Shown one piece after another: positions 1 through 7,719 of a stretch of 64,000 nt of DNA (position 1 is its first letter; each line of letters starts with the position of its first letter). The notes under the pieces were generated by a model. That model saw only the letters and a list, made by a program, of their open reading frames with translations, had not been told where the DNA came from and ran no database searches. Origin of the DNA: Variovorax sp. J2L1-78 (GTDB lineage: Bacteria; Pseudomonadota; Gammaproteobacteria; Burkholderiales; Burkholderiaceae_C); assembly GCF_030317205.1 (NCBI RefSeq), contig NZ_JASZYB010000001.1, forward strand, positions 1,116,001-1,180,000, written 5' to 3'. The translations under genes and the position numbers were made by a program.

Positions 1-938
1 GCCTGCTGTCCTTTCTGGTCGTTCGACAGGGCCTCCGGCCGTTGGGCCGATTCGCTGCCGAGACGGAAGCCATGAGCAGGAGCGCCACGCCCGGCCATCT
101 GGCATTGGCACCCCGCAGCAGCCGAGAACTCGCGCCCCTGGTCGTGCATTTCAACCAGCTGATGACGCGGCTGCGCGCGAGCCGCGACCAACTGGAAGCC
201 TTCAATGCCGATGTGGCGCACGAACTGCGAACGCCCTTGACGACCCTGATCGGCAAAACGGAGCTCGCCCTCTCCCGGCCGCGAGGCATGGACGAGCTCG
301 CCGCCACGCTGGTGTCGAACCTCGAAGCGCTCCGGCGCATCGGTGCGCTGGTCAACGACATGCTTTTTCTGGCGCGCGCCGACGGCGGCGATACCGCACG
401 CCTTGGCCCGGTGGGCAGCCTGCGCGCCCTGATGCAGGACATGATGGACTACCACGAACCCGCCGCCAGCGAACGCGGCGTGGCACTCTCGGTGCAGGGC
501 GACCTGGTGCTGGCGGTGGACGAACCCCTGTTCCTGCGCGCGCTGTCCAACCTGCTGGACAACGCCACACGCCACGCGACGCCCGGGACGGCGGTGACGG
601 TCGTGCTCGATACCGAGGCGGGCATACCGCAACTCGGTGTGCGCAACGAAGGGGCGCCGATCGCGCCCGCAGACGTACCCCGGTTGTTTGATCGGTTCTA
701 CCGCGCCGACATTGCCCGATCCAGTGACGGCATGCATTGCGGCCTGGGTCTGGCCATCGTCGCCGCGGTCGCCCGCATGCATGGCGGGCGAACCTCGGCC
801 CGCTCCGATGCGAGCTGTACCGTCATCGGTTTCACCCTTGCCCCACACCGCGCCAAGCATGACCCCATGGAAGACATGCTGCGCATCGACCGGCGCGAGA
901 ACGATGGATTGCGGCGCGGCGCCTGGGTGGCGGGATGA
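1..938 (+). CDS. Sensor histidine kinase, C-terminal part (5' end outside window)
   Basis: The reading frame is open from the first bases of the window, so the gene is cut at its 5' end. The first codons give the end of a membrane helix followed by a HAMP-like stretch (RQGLRPLGRF). Then comes a dimerisation box with the phospho-accepting histidine in VAHELRTPL (His codon near base 219), an N box (NLLDNATRHA), an F-box-like DRFYRAD and a glycine-rich CGLGLAIV. This is the layout of an inner-membrane two-component kinase, and the spacing resembles the heavy-metal (CusS) group. The periplasmic sensor domain and the cognate response regulator are not visible, so the signal is unknown. The gene ends 43 bp before the next gene and points the same way. 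Confidence 0.9.
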   Translation, partial: LLSFLVVRQGLRPLGRFAAETEAMSRSATPGHLALAPRSSRELAPLVVHFNQLMTRLRASRDQLEAFNADVAHELRTPLTTLIGKTELALSRPRGMDELAATLVSNLEALRRIGALVNDMLFLARADGGDTARLGPVGSLRALMQDMMDYHEPAASERGVALSVQGDLVLAVDEPLFLRALSNLLDNATRHATPGTAVTVVLDTEAGIPQLGVRNEGAPIAPADVPRLFDRFYRADIARSSDGMHCGLGLAIVAAVARMHGGRTSARSDASCTVIGFTLAPHRAKHDPMEDMLRIDRRENDGLRRGAWVAG

Positions 939-981
939 AGCGCGATGGCAATCGGCAGGCGGCCCTCTACAATCTCCAGCC

Positions 982-1206
982 ATGCCCGCACCGAGCCCCC
1001 TCGATCAGATCGCCGAGCGTGTCGAACGCTTGCTCGTGCGCCATGAAGAAATCCGGCGCACCAACGCGCTGTTGCTGGAACAGGTCGAAGCGCTCACGCG
1101 CGAACGCGACGCGCTGAAGTCGCGCCTCGCGGCGGCCCGCACCCGCATCGACGCCGTGCTCGAGCGGCTGCCGATTGAACCGTCCCAGGATTCCAGCGCC
1201 TCATGA
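982..1206 (+). CDS. Small coiled-coil protein upstream of zapA (TIGR02449-like)
   Basis: A 74-residue protein, nearly all predicted helix, with heptad-like leucines (LLLEQVEALTRERDALKSRL) that suggest a coiled coil. Small coiled-coil proteins of this kind sit directly before zapA in many gamma- and betaproteobacteria and resemble ZapB in length and composition. The start at 982 was chosen because translation from it gives the full coiled coil and because the stop overlaps the zapA start (ATGA at 1203-1206), which argues for translational coupling. A role in the division ring is inferred from position and fold only. Confidence 0.75.
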   Translation: MPAPSPLDQIAERVERLLVRHEEIRRTNALLLEQVEALTRERDALKSRLAAARTRIDAVLERLPIEPSQDSSAS

Positions 1207-1541
1207 AACAGATCGAAGTCCAGATCATGGGCCAGAGCTATCTGCTCGGCTGCCCCGAAGGCGGCGAAGCGCAGTTGCGCGAGGCGGTCGAACGCGTCGA
1301 CGTGGCCATGTGCAAGATCCGCGACGCCAACAAGGTGAAGGCGCGCGACCGCATCGCGGTGCTGGCCGCACTCAACCTCGCCTTCGACCTGGGCCAGCAG
1401 CCCGCCGCCGCGCCCTCCCCGGCTGCGCCGGCCGAGCCGGTGGCCACGGCGCCGAACGGCACGACACCCGACGATGCGCGCGCGGCCCAGCTGATCCAGC
1501 GCCTGGACCAGGCGCTCGCGGGCGACGGCCTGCTTCTCTGA
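1203..1541 (+). CDS. zapA: Cell division protein ZapA
   Basis: A 112-residue protein with the ZapA signature at its N-terminus (a strand KQIEVQIMGQSYLLG, then a helix bearing LREAVERVD) and the RIAVLAALNLAFDL helix in the middle. ZapA binds FtsZ in the cytoplasm and promotes bundling of protofilaments at the division site. The last third is Ala/Pro-rich and probably flexible. The start codon overlaps the stop of the upstream coiled-coil gene by 4 bp. The 6S RNA gene follows 90 bp downstream, the same order as zapA-ssrS in Escherichia coli. Confidence 0.93.
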   Translation: MKQIEVQIMGQSYLLGCPEGGEAQLREAVERVDVAMCKIRDANKVKARDRIAVLAALNLAFDLGQQPAAAPSPAAPAEPVATAPNGTTPDDARAAQLIQRLDQALAGDGLLL

Positions 1542-1620
1542 CGCGCCGACGCGTTCTTGTCAACGCGAATTCCGCAAATCGCGTGGCCCGTTGGCCTACA
1601 CGTCCAACGCGATGCATGCG

Positions 1621-1626
1621 TAAAAT
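1621..1626 (+). promoter_or_regulatory. Putative -10 element of 6S RNA
   Basis: TAAAAT lies 7 bp before the inferred 5' end of the 6S RNA. I see no good -35 hexamer at the usual distance, so the call rests on position only. Confidence 0.35.
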
Positions 1627-1632
1627 CGAGCG

Positions 1633-1808
1633 GGTCTGCAGTGCGTGTCGGGCTTAATATTTCCTTGTTCCAATGCTCTCCGGAGCCGGGCTTGGTACAT
1701 CGCTAGACGGGCGTGATCATCTCGCGTCAGATGAACCCGAAGTCTTGCTGCCCTCGCCCACCTGAACCCTGGTTCAGGATGCGGGTCCGGCACACCCCAC
1801 TGCAGACA
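1633..1808 (+). ncRNA. ssrS: 6S RNA
   Basis: About 176 nt with the 6S architecture. The ends pair perfectly (TCTGCAGTG at 1635-1643 with CACTGCAGA at 1798-1806). Near the 3' side is the conserved block CACCTGAACC / GGTTCAGG followed by GCGGGTCCGGCA, the equivalent of the E. coli CACCTTGAACC / GGGTTCAAG element. The position just after zapA is the conserved genomic context. 6S RNA mimics an open promoter and binds the housekeeping sigma-RNA polymerase holoenzyme in stationary phase. Exact ends are inferred from the closing stem; a terminator follows at 1822. Confidence 0.9.
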
Positions 1809-1821
1809 CCTTTTCAGCCCG

Positions 1822-1852
1822 CGACGGCCCCTCATCGGGGCCGTCGTTTTTT
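1822..1852 (+). terminator. Intrinsic terminator after 6S RNA
   Basis: A perfect 10-bp stem (CGACGGCCCC at 1822-1831 with GGGGCCGTCG at 1837-1846), a 5-nt loop and a run of six T. It ends the 6S RNA unit 21 bp before the TauE/SafE start. Confidence 0.9.
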
Positions 1853-1873
1853 CTGACGGAAGTTGTCTCTCGC

Positions 1874-2689
1874 ATGTCGCTCGAACCGATGCTCATCCTC
1901 GAACTCGCCGCACTGGGCATCGGCACCGGCTTCCTGGCCGGCCTGCTGGGCATCGGCGGCGGCATGCTGATGGTGCCGTTCATCACCATCATCATGGGCC
2001 ACCGCGGCGTGCCGGCCGACCTGGCCGTGAAGATGGCGATCGCGACCTCGATGGCCACCATCATCTTCACGTCGATCTCCAGCGTGCGCGCGCACCACAA
2101 GCGCGGCGCCGTTCGCTGGGACATCGTCAAGCGGCTGTCGCCCGGCATCGTCATCGGCAGCCTGATCGGCAGCCTCGGCGTCTTCGCCCTGCTCAAGGGC
2201 ACGGCGCTGGCGATCTTCTTCGCGCTCTTCGTCGGCTTCTCGGCCACGCAGATGTTCCTCGACAAGAAGCCCAAGCCGACGCGGCAGATGCCCGGCACCG
2301 CGGGGCAGCTCGGCGCGGGCGGCGTGATCGGCTTCATCTCGGGCCTGGTCGGCGCGGGCGGCGGCTTCATCAGCGTGCCCTTCATGACCTGGTGCAACGT
2401 CGCCATCCACAACGCCGTCGCCACCAGCGCGGCGCTGGGCTTCCCGATCGCGGTCGCCAATGTGGCCGGCTACATCGTGAGCGGCCACAACGTGCAGGGC
2501 CTGCCGGCCGGCGCCTTCGGCTACATCTGGCTTCCGGCCCTGGTCGTGATCGCGGCCTGCAGCGTGTTCACCGCGCCGCTGGGTGCCAAGGCGGCACACA
2601 GCCTGCCGGTGAAGAAGCTCAAGCGGGTGTTCGCGAGCATCCTCTACGTGCTGGCGGCGTACATGCTCTGGAAGGGCCTGCAAGGCTGA
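1874..2689 (+). CDS. TauE/SafE family membrane permease
   Basis: A 271-residue polytopic inner-membrane protein with the duplicated TauE/SafE motif: GTGFLAGLLGIGGGMLMVP near residue 17 and FISGLVGAGGGFISVPFM near residue 156. The family exports small anions, often sulfite, sulfonates or sulfoacetate, but substrate cannot be read from sequence. It stands alone behind the 6S RNA terminator and converges on the LysR gene on the other strand, so no operon context helps. The ATG at 1874 sits 21 bp after the terminator. Confidence 0.88.
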   Translation: MSLEPMLILELAALGIGTGFLAGLLGIGGGMLMVPFITIIMGHRGVPADLAVKMAIATSMATIIFTSISSVRAHHKRGAVRWDIVKRLSPGIVIGSLIGSLGVFALLKGTALAIFFALFVGFSATQMFLDKKPKPTRQMPGTAGQLGAGGVIGFISGLVGAGGGFISVPFMTWCNVAIHNAVATSAALGFPIAVANVAGYIVSGHNVQGLPAGAFGYIWLPALVVIAACSVFTAPLGAKAAHSLPVKKLKRVFASILYVLAAYMLWKGLQG

Positions 2690-2716
2690 TGCCTCGGAGG
2701 CCGCCGGGATGCGCTG

Positions 2717-3646
2717 TCAGGCGTCTCGGCCGGCCGAGACGGGTGCATGGTGGGCCATCAGTTCGACCACCCAGTCGATGAACACGCGCAGTTTGGCGCT
2801 GACACGCCGGTTCGGCGGAAACGCCACGAACATCGGCATCGGATCCAGTCGCCACTCCTCGAACAGCGTGACCAGCTCGCCGCGTGCCACGTGCGACTTG
2901 GCCATGTACTCCGGCAGCCAGAGAATGCCCAGTCCCGCCAGGCCGGCCGCCAGATAGGCGTTGCCGTCGTCGAAGGAGAAGGCGTAGTGCCCCTGCACCT
3001 CGACGCGCTCGTCGCCGCGCCGCATGGCATAGGGGAAGGTCTTGCCGGTGCGTGACCATACATAGCCGACGATGCGGTGCCCGGCATCGTCGTCCAGCGC
3101 CCGCGGGTGCGAGGGCGTGCCGGCGCTGGCCAGGTAGCCCGGCGCGGCATAGACCCCGAGCGCCAGGTCGCTCACATGGCGTGCCACGAGCGACGGGTCG
3201 GTGATCACGCCGCCGCGCACCACGCAGTCCACGTTCTCGCCGATCAGGTCCACCATGCGGTCGCTCACGCCCATGTCGAGCTGGATCTCGGGGTAGCGCG
3301 CATGAAAGGCGGGCAATGCGGGCACCAGGATCATGCGAGCCAGCGGGCTGGGCACGTCCACGCGCAGCCGCCCTCGCGGCGACGCCGACGCGCTCGACAA
3401 GCTGGTCTCGGCATCGTCCATGTCGGCCAGCAGGCGAACGACGCGCTCGTAATATGCCGCGCCATCGGCGGTGACGTTGACCTTGCGCGTGGTCCGGTTG
3501 AGCAGCTTGACGCGCAGTCGCGCTTCCAGCTGCTGCACCAGTTGCGTCACGCTGGTCTTGCTCATGTGCAAGGTCTCGGCCGCCTTGGTGAAGCTGCGCG
3601 TTTCCACCACGCGAGCGAAAGCGTGCATCGCATCGAAACGGTCCAT
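2717..3646 (-). CDS. LysR-type transcriptional regulator
   Basis: A 309-residue LysR protein: winged HTH at residues 1-60 (MDRFDAMHAFARVVETRSFTKAAETLH...) and a substrate-binding domain from about residue 90. It resembles the group that includes a DNA-binding helix with TSVTQLVQQLE and the RTTRKV wing. An upstream in-frame ATG exists at 3772, but the start at 3646 gives the standard N-terminus. The gene is divergent from the RidA-like gene at 3784, the usual arrangement for a LysR target. The effector is unknown. Confidence 0.88.
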   Translation of the reverse strand: MDRFDAMHAFARVVETRSFTKAAETLHMSKTSVTQLVQQLEARLRVKLLNRTTRKVNVTADGAAYYERVVRLLADMDDAETSLSSASASPRGRLRVDVPSPLARMILVPALPAFHARYPEIQLDMGVSDRMVDLIGENVDCVVRGGVITDPSLVARHVSDLALGVYAAPGYLASAGTPSHPRALDDDAGHRIVGYVWSRTGKTFPYAMRRGDERVEVQGHYAFSFDDGNAYLAAGLAGLGILWLPEYMAKSHVARGELVTLFEEWRLDPMPMFVAFPPNRRVSAKLRVFIDWVVELMAHHAPVSAGRDA

Positions 3647-3726
3647 CAAGGCTCCAGAAGCATTCGAAGATTGTTCGGGTTCGACAAACAGTGATTGTTG
3701 ATGCTGCTTGTTTATCCGGGAAGCAG

Positions 3727-3742
3727 GGGTCTCTAGAGTCCC
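3727..3742. promoter_or_regulatory. Inverted repeat between lysR and ridA-like gene
   Basis: GGG-N-CTCTAGAG-N-CCC, symmetric around 3734/3735, lies in the 137-bp divergent promoter region. It is a plausible regulator-binding or promoter element; the LysR T-N11-A rule is not clearly met, so the assignment is tentative. Confidence 0.3.
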
Positions 3743-3783
3743 TTCATCACCAACCCGGGCAATCGCCCCCAAGACAGCACTCC

Positions 3784-4188
3784 ATGACGCAGCGCGATGT
3801 CGTTTTTCCAGCCGGGCGGCAAGCCCTCTACGAAAAGAACCGCTATTCGCCAGCGGTCCGGTCCAACGGATTCCTCTTCGTGTCGGGACAGGTCGGCAGT
3901 CGCCCCGACGGCTCGCCCGAACCCGGGCTCGAAGCCCAGGTCCGGCTCGCGTTCGAGAACCTGAACGCGATCCTGAAGGCGGCAGGTTGCACCTTCGACG
4001 ATGTGGTCGACGTCACCCTGTTCGTGGTCGATCCCGAATCGAACTTCGAGACCATCTGGAAGGTGGTGCCCGACTACTGGGGCAGCGCGCCGCACCCGAC
4101 GCTGACCGGCATCGGCGTGACCTGGCTCTACGGCTTCCAGTTCGAGATCAAGGTGATCGCGAAGCTGCCGGAAGAGCGCCCGCGCTGA
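3784..4188 (+). CDS. RidA-like (YjgF/YER057c/UK114) family protein
   Basis: A 134-residue single-domain protein with the family fold: GFLFVSGQVG near residue 33, a central helix (RLAFENLNAILKAAG) and the C-terminal strand FEIKVIAKL. Canonical RidA hydrolyses reactive enamine/imine intermediates in the cytoplasm using an arginine in the segment before the last strand. Here that segment reads HPTLTGIGVTWLYGFQFEI and has Leu where the arginine is expected, which points to a Rid subgroup other than RidA. The gene is divergent from the LysR gene and probably its target. Confidence 0.82.
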   Translation: MTQRDVVFPAGRQALYEKNRYSPAVRSNGFLFVSGQVGSRPDGSPEPGLEAQVRLAFENLNAILKAAGCTFDDVVDVTLFVVDPESNFETIWKVVPDYWGSAPHPTLTGIGVTWLYGFQFEIKVIAKLPEERPR

Positions 4189-4198
4189 TCTGCGCGGG

Positions 4199-5479
4199 TC
4201 AGCCGTGGAAGAACTTCGCCGGCCCCGTCACCAGCCAAGGAAAGACCACCATCAGGAACATGACCGCGAACTCCGCGATCATGAAGGGCACCACGCCGCG
4301 GGTGACGTCGTCCATCCTCATGCGCCCCACCCCCGCGACCACGTTGAGCACCGTGCCCACCGGCGGCGTGATCAGGCCGATCGAGTTGTTGATGATGAAC
4401 ATCACGCCGAAGTAGACCGGGTCGATCCCGGCCGCCTTGACCACTGGCATCAGCACCGGCGTGAGGATGAGGATGGTCGGCGTCATGTCCATCGCGGTGC
4501 CGACGATCATCACCAGCACCATGATCGCGACCATCAGCAGGATCTTGTTGTCCATGAAGGGCTCGAGCAGCCCGATCACCTTCGACGGCAGGTCGGCCAC
4601 GGTGATGAGCCAGGCACTGACCATGGCCGCGGCGATCAGGAACATCACGATGGCGCTGGTTTTCGCCGCACTGACGAACACCGGGTAGAGCGTGCGCCAC
4701 GACAGCTCGCGGTAGATGACCGTCGAGACGAACAGCGCATACACCGCGGCCACCACCGCCGCCTCGGTCGGCGTGAAGACGCCCATGCGCAGGCCCACCA
4801 GAATGATCACCGGCAGCATCAGCGCCCACAGCGCCTTGCGGAACGCGGCGCCGATCTCGGCGCCCGACTGGCGCGGCGGCGGCACGATCTTCTCGCGGCG
4901 AACCAGCCAGGCCCAGGTGACCCACAGCGCGCCGCCGATCAGCAGGCCCGGCACGATGGCCGCGAGGAAGAGCTTGGAGATCGACACGTTGGCGGCCACG
5001 CCGAAGATCACCAGCCCGATGCTCGGCGGGATCACAGGTCCGATCACGCCAGTCGCCGCGATGAGCCCGCCGGCACGTGCCTTGTCGTGGCCCGCGCTCA
5101 CCATCATCGGCAGCAGCAGCGCCGTCAGCGCAGCGGCATCGGCCACGGCCGAACCCGACAGCGCCGACAGCAGGCAGCCCGCCATGATCGTCACATAGCC
5201 CAGCCCGCCCTTCACATGGCCGACCAGCGCGAGCGCGAAGTCGACGATGCGTTTGGACAGGCCGCCAGCGTTCATGATCTCGCCGGCCAGCATGAAGAAA
5301 GGCACAGCCAGCAGCGGGAAGCTGTCGGCACCACCGATCACGTTCTGCGCCAGGATCTGCGCGTCGAACAAATCGAGGTGCCACATGAGCGCGACGCCGC
5401 TCGCCAGCAGCGAGAACGCGATCGGGATGCCGATCGCCATGGCCAGCAGCAGCGCGCCGACGAAAACGAGAATGGTCAT
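4199..5479 (-). CDS. TRAP transporter large permease (DctM)
   Basis: A 426-residue polytopic protein matching the DctM subunit of tripartite ATP-independent periplasmic transporters. It carries ALSGSAVADAAALTALLLPMM and PPSIGLVIFGV in the first half and DMTPTILILTPVLMPVV and NNSIGLITPPVGTVLNVV in the second. It forms the sodium-driven channel with DctQ and receives ligand from the periplasmic DctP. Its start overlaps the dctQ stop by 4 bp (5476-5479), so the two are translationally coupled. It is the last gene of the dctP-aroQ-dctQ-dctM operon. Confidence 0.93.
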   Translation of the reverse strand: MTILVFVGALLLAMAIGIPIAFSLLASGVALMWHLDLFDAQILAQNVIGGADSFPLLAVPFFMLAGEIMNAGGLSKRIVDFALALVGHVKGGLGYVTIMAGCLLSALSGSAVADAAALTALLLPMMVSAGHDKARAGGLIAATGVIGPVIPPSIGLVIFGVAANVSISKLFLAAIVPGLLIGGALWVTWAWLVRREKIVPPPRQSGAEIGAAFRKALWALMLPVIILVGLRMGVFTPTEAAVVAAVYALFVSTVIYRELSWRTLYPVFVSAAKTSAIVMFLIAAAMVSAWLITVADLPSKVIGLLEPFMDNKILLMVAIMVLVMIVGTAMDMTPTILILTPVLMPVVKAAGIDPVYFGVMFIINNSIGLITPPVGTVLNVVAGVGRMRMDDVTRGVVPFMIAEFAVMFLMVVFPWLVTGPAKFFHG

Positions 5480-6060
5480 GGAGACACCTTGCCCTGCGCC
5501 GTCGGCGACGCGGATTGTGCGGAGACCTCACCGAGGATCTGCTGCAGCTGCACGGCCTCTTCCGACTCCTGCACCATCACCAGCTCGTCGTCGGCCAGCT
5601 GGCCGGTCAGCATGCGGTACAGATCGAGCAGCAGGATCAGCCCGGCCAGCACGGCGAACACGATGCCGGATGCATAGACGATCGCCATCGAGGCGCCCGT
5701 GGTCGGCGCGGTCACGTCCCAATTGATGCGGGCCTGCGCCACGCTGCCCTGGAACAGCAGCCACACGATGTAGAGCATCACGACATGGCCGAATAGCAGG
5801 CAGGCCTTCTTGCCGCCCCGCGGCAAGCGCTGCACCACCATGTCCACGCCCAGGTGGCCATGCTCGCGCAGGGCGACCACGGCGCCCAGGAAGGTCATCC
5901 AGATGAAGAGCCAGCGCGACACCTCCTCGGACACGGTGATGCCGGAGTTGAAGCCGTAGCGCAGCACGACGTTGCCGAAGACGAGCACGACCATCACCGC
6001 CAGCATGGCGGCGATCACCGCCTCGATGCCGCGGCACGCGCCGTCGATCCATCGGTTCAT
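5476..6060 (-). CDS. TRAP transporter small permease (DctQ)
   Basis: A 194-residue protein with four predicted membrane helices and the family landmarks VSRWLFIWMTFLGAVVALRE and GHLGVDMVV. DctQ associates with DctM in the inner membrane. It lies 18 bp behind aroQ on the same strand and overlaps dctM. The C-terminal 30 residues are a hydrophilic extension (ELVMVQESEEAVQLQQ...), a little longer than usual. Confidence 0.9.
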   Translation of the reverse strand: MNRWIDGACRGIEAVIAAMLAVMVVLVFGNVVLRYGFNSGITVSEEVSRWLFIWMTFLGAVVALREHGHLGVDMVVQRLPRGGKKACLLFGHVVMLYIVWLLFQGSVAQARINWDVTAPTTGASMAIVYASGIVFAVLAGLILLLDLYRMLTGQLADDELVMVQESEEAVQLQQILGEVSAQSASPTAQGKVSP

Positions 6061-6078
6061 GAGCTTCCTCGCCCTGAA

Positions 6079-6519
6079 TCAGGCCGGCGCGCGGAGCGTG
6101 TCGACCAGCGCACGCAGCGCGGCCAGGTACGACACCGGCCCCAGGCCCTGGATGGTCGCCTTCACGGCAGGCGAGATGATCGAATGCGCGCGCCAGGCCT
6201 CGCGCGCCGCGATGTTCGACATGTGGACCTCGATCGTCGGGAAGGGCATCGCCTTGATCGCGTCGTGCAGCGGCACGCCGTGCTGCGTGAGGCCAGCCGG
6301 GTTCACCAGCGCACCCTGGGCGATGTCGATGTGCGCGTGCAGGAAGTCGACCAGCGCGCCTTCGTGGTTCGACTGCAGGATCGCGAGCTCGACCTGCAGC
6401 TCGCCGGCCAGGCGCTCCAGCCGTTCGTTGATCTGCGCCAGCGTCGTGGTGCCGTAGATGTGGGGTTCGCGGCGGCCGAACAGGTTGAGGTTCGGGCCGT
6501 GGAGGACGAGGATCTTCAT
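6079..6519 (-). CDS. aroQ: Type II 3-dehydroquinate dehydratase family protein, probably catabolic
   Basis: A 146-residue protein with the type II dehydroquinase fold: the loop GPNLNLFGRREPHIYG with the catalytic Tyr22, SNHEGALVDFLH, the catalytic His99 in EVHMSN, and RAHSIIS. These enzymes interconvert 3-dehydroquinate and 3-dehydroshikimate. The segment that normally reads close to NPGAYTHTSVALRDA is NPAGLTQHGVPLHDA here, so several substrate-contact residues differ. Placement inside a TRAP operon under an IclR regulator suggests breakdown of an imported compound rather than aromatic amino-acid synthesis. Substrate identity is inference. Confidence 0.82.
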   Translation of the reverse strand: MKILVLHGPNLNLFGRREPHIYGTTTLAQINERLERLAGELQVELAILQSNHEGALVDFLHAHIDIAQGALVNPAGLTQHGVPLHDAIKAMPFPTIEVHMSNIAAREAWRAHSIISPAVKATIQGLGPVSYLAALRALVDTLRAPA

Positions 6520-6550
6520 GGGGTGTCGGATGTGTGTACGCTCGTTCGGG

Positions 6551-7552
6551 TCACTTGCGGATGCGCGCCAGCTCGTCGTTGTAGAGCTTGACGATCGCCG
6601 GGTCGTAGCTGGCGGCGAACTTCTCGGTGACCGGCTTGGCGATCTGGCGCATGCGCGCCTGTTCGGCCGGTGCCAGTTCGTTGTACTGCAGGCCCTTGGC
6701 CTGGAGGTCGCCCACGGCGCGCTGGGCGGCGGCGCGGCTCACCTGGCGCTGGTAGCCGCGCGCCTCGTTGGCGGCGTCGTTCATCATCTTCTGCTCGGCC
6801 GGCGTGAGCGAGTCCCAGAACTTCTTGCTCACCAGCACGATGTTCGCGGCATAGACGTGGTTCGTGGCGCTCACGAACTTCTGCACCTCGAAGAACTTGT
6901 TCGACAGGATGACCGCGTACGGGTTCTCCTGCCCGTCGACCGCCTTGGCCTCCAGCGCGCCGTACAGCTCGGCGAAAGGCATGGGCACCGGGTTCGCCTT
7001 GAAGGCCTTGAAGGTCTCCAGGAACACCGGGTTGGGAATCACGCGGATCTTCAGGCCGTCGAGGTCTTCGGGCTTGGTGATCGGCCGCTTGCTGTTGGTG
7101 ACGTTGCGAAAGCCCAGGTCCCAGTAGCCGAGCGCGACCAGGCCCTTCTCGGGCAGCTTCGCGATCAGTGCCTGGCCCAACGGCCCATCCAGCAGCGCGT
7201 CCGCCTGCGCGAAGGTGCTCACGGCGAAGGGAAAGTCCACCAGGCCGAATTCTTTGACGATGCCGGCGAGCGAGGTGGTCGCCGGGGCCGACATCTGCTG
7301 CACGCCGCCCTGCAGCGCCGACTGCTGCTGCATCTCGTTGCCCAGCTGCGACGCCGGGAATTCCTGCACCTTCATCTTGCCGCCGCTCTTGGCCGCGAGC
7401 AGTTCGGCGAAGCGCTTGACGCCGAAGCTCACCGGATGGTCGGCGTTGTTGAGGTGGCCGAAGCGGATGACGCGCTCCTGCTGCGCGTGCGCCGACAAGG
7501 ACAGGACCACCGCTGCGCTCAACACGGCGCATCCACGAAGCAGGGATTTCAT
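6551..7552 (-). CDS. TRAP transporter solute receptor (DctP)
   Basis: A 333-residue exported protein with a Sec signal peptide (cleavage likely after SLSAHA) and the DctP landmarks GLKIRVIPNP, the carboxylate-binding arginine of that strand, AVDGQENPYAVI and LTPAEQKMM. The start at 7552 has a GGAG ribosome site and gives the signal peptide; an in-frame ATG at 7603 is less likely. It is the first gene of the operon, transcribed away from the IclR gene, with an operator-like array 65 bp upstream. It is clearly paralogous to the receptor at 12092-13099. Confidence 0.92.
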   Translation of the reverse strand: MKSLLRGCAVLSAAVVLSLSAHAQQERVIRFGHLNNADHPVSFGVKRFAELLAAKSGGKMKVQEFPASQLGNEMQQQSALQGGVQQMSAPATTSLAGIVKEFGLVDFPFAVSTFAQADALLDGPLGQALIAKLPEKGLVALGYWDLGFRNVTNSKRPITKPEDLDGLKIRVIPNPVFLETFKAFKANPVPMPFAELYGALEAKAVDGQENPYAVILSNKFFEVQKFVSATNHVYAANIVLVSKKFWDSLTPAEQKMMNDAANEARGYQRQVSRAAAQRAVGDLQAKGLQYNELAPAEQARMRQIAKPVTEKFAASYDPAIVKLYNDELARIRK

Positions 7553-7616
7553 AGGAGACTCCTTGGAGATGAGCAACGACGGTCGCCCGGAATGTGCCGG
7601 CATCGTAGGCCTCGCA

Positions 7617-7641
7617 TGGAAATAGTTTCCATAGTGGAAAC
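7617..7641. promoter_or_regulatory. IclR-type operator array (three half-sites) between dctP and iclR
   Basis: Three half-sites at a 9-nt step: TGGAAA (7617-7622), TTTCCA (7626-7631), TGGAAA (7635-7640). The first two form a perfect inverted repeat TGGAAA-N3-TTTCCA; the last two form GTTTCCA-N3-TGGAAAC. The E. coli IclR consensus is TGGAAATNATTTCCA, which the left pair matches with one difference. The array lies between the divergent dctP and iclR starts. A second copy with the same geometry is at 12009-12032. Confidence 0.75.
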
Positions 7642-7719
7642 CCTGTTCGCCGTTTGCTACAGTGCCTCGATAGTCCGAACCACACGCACCCGCTGCCCCT
7701 CAACCATCCGAGAACCGAG

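Noticed and set aside
1591..1596. TTGGCC as -35 element for 6S RNA
   Set aside because: Spacing to the TAAAAT at 1621 is 24 bp, too long for a sigma-70-type promoter.
4199..5677. Plus-strand His/Arg-rich frames opposite dctM and dctQ
   Set aside because: Antisense shadows of membrane proteins in high-GC DNA; no start with a ribosome site and no recognisable domain.
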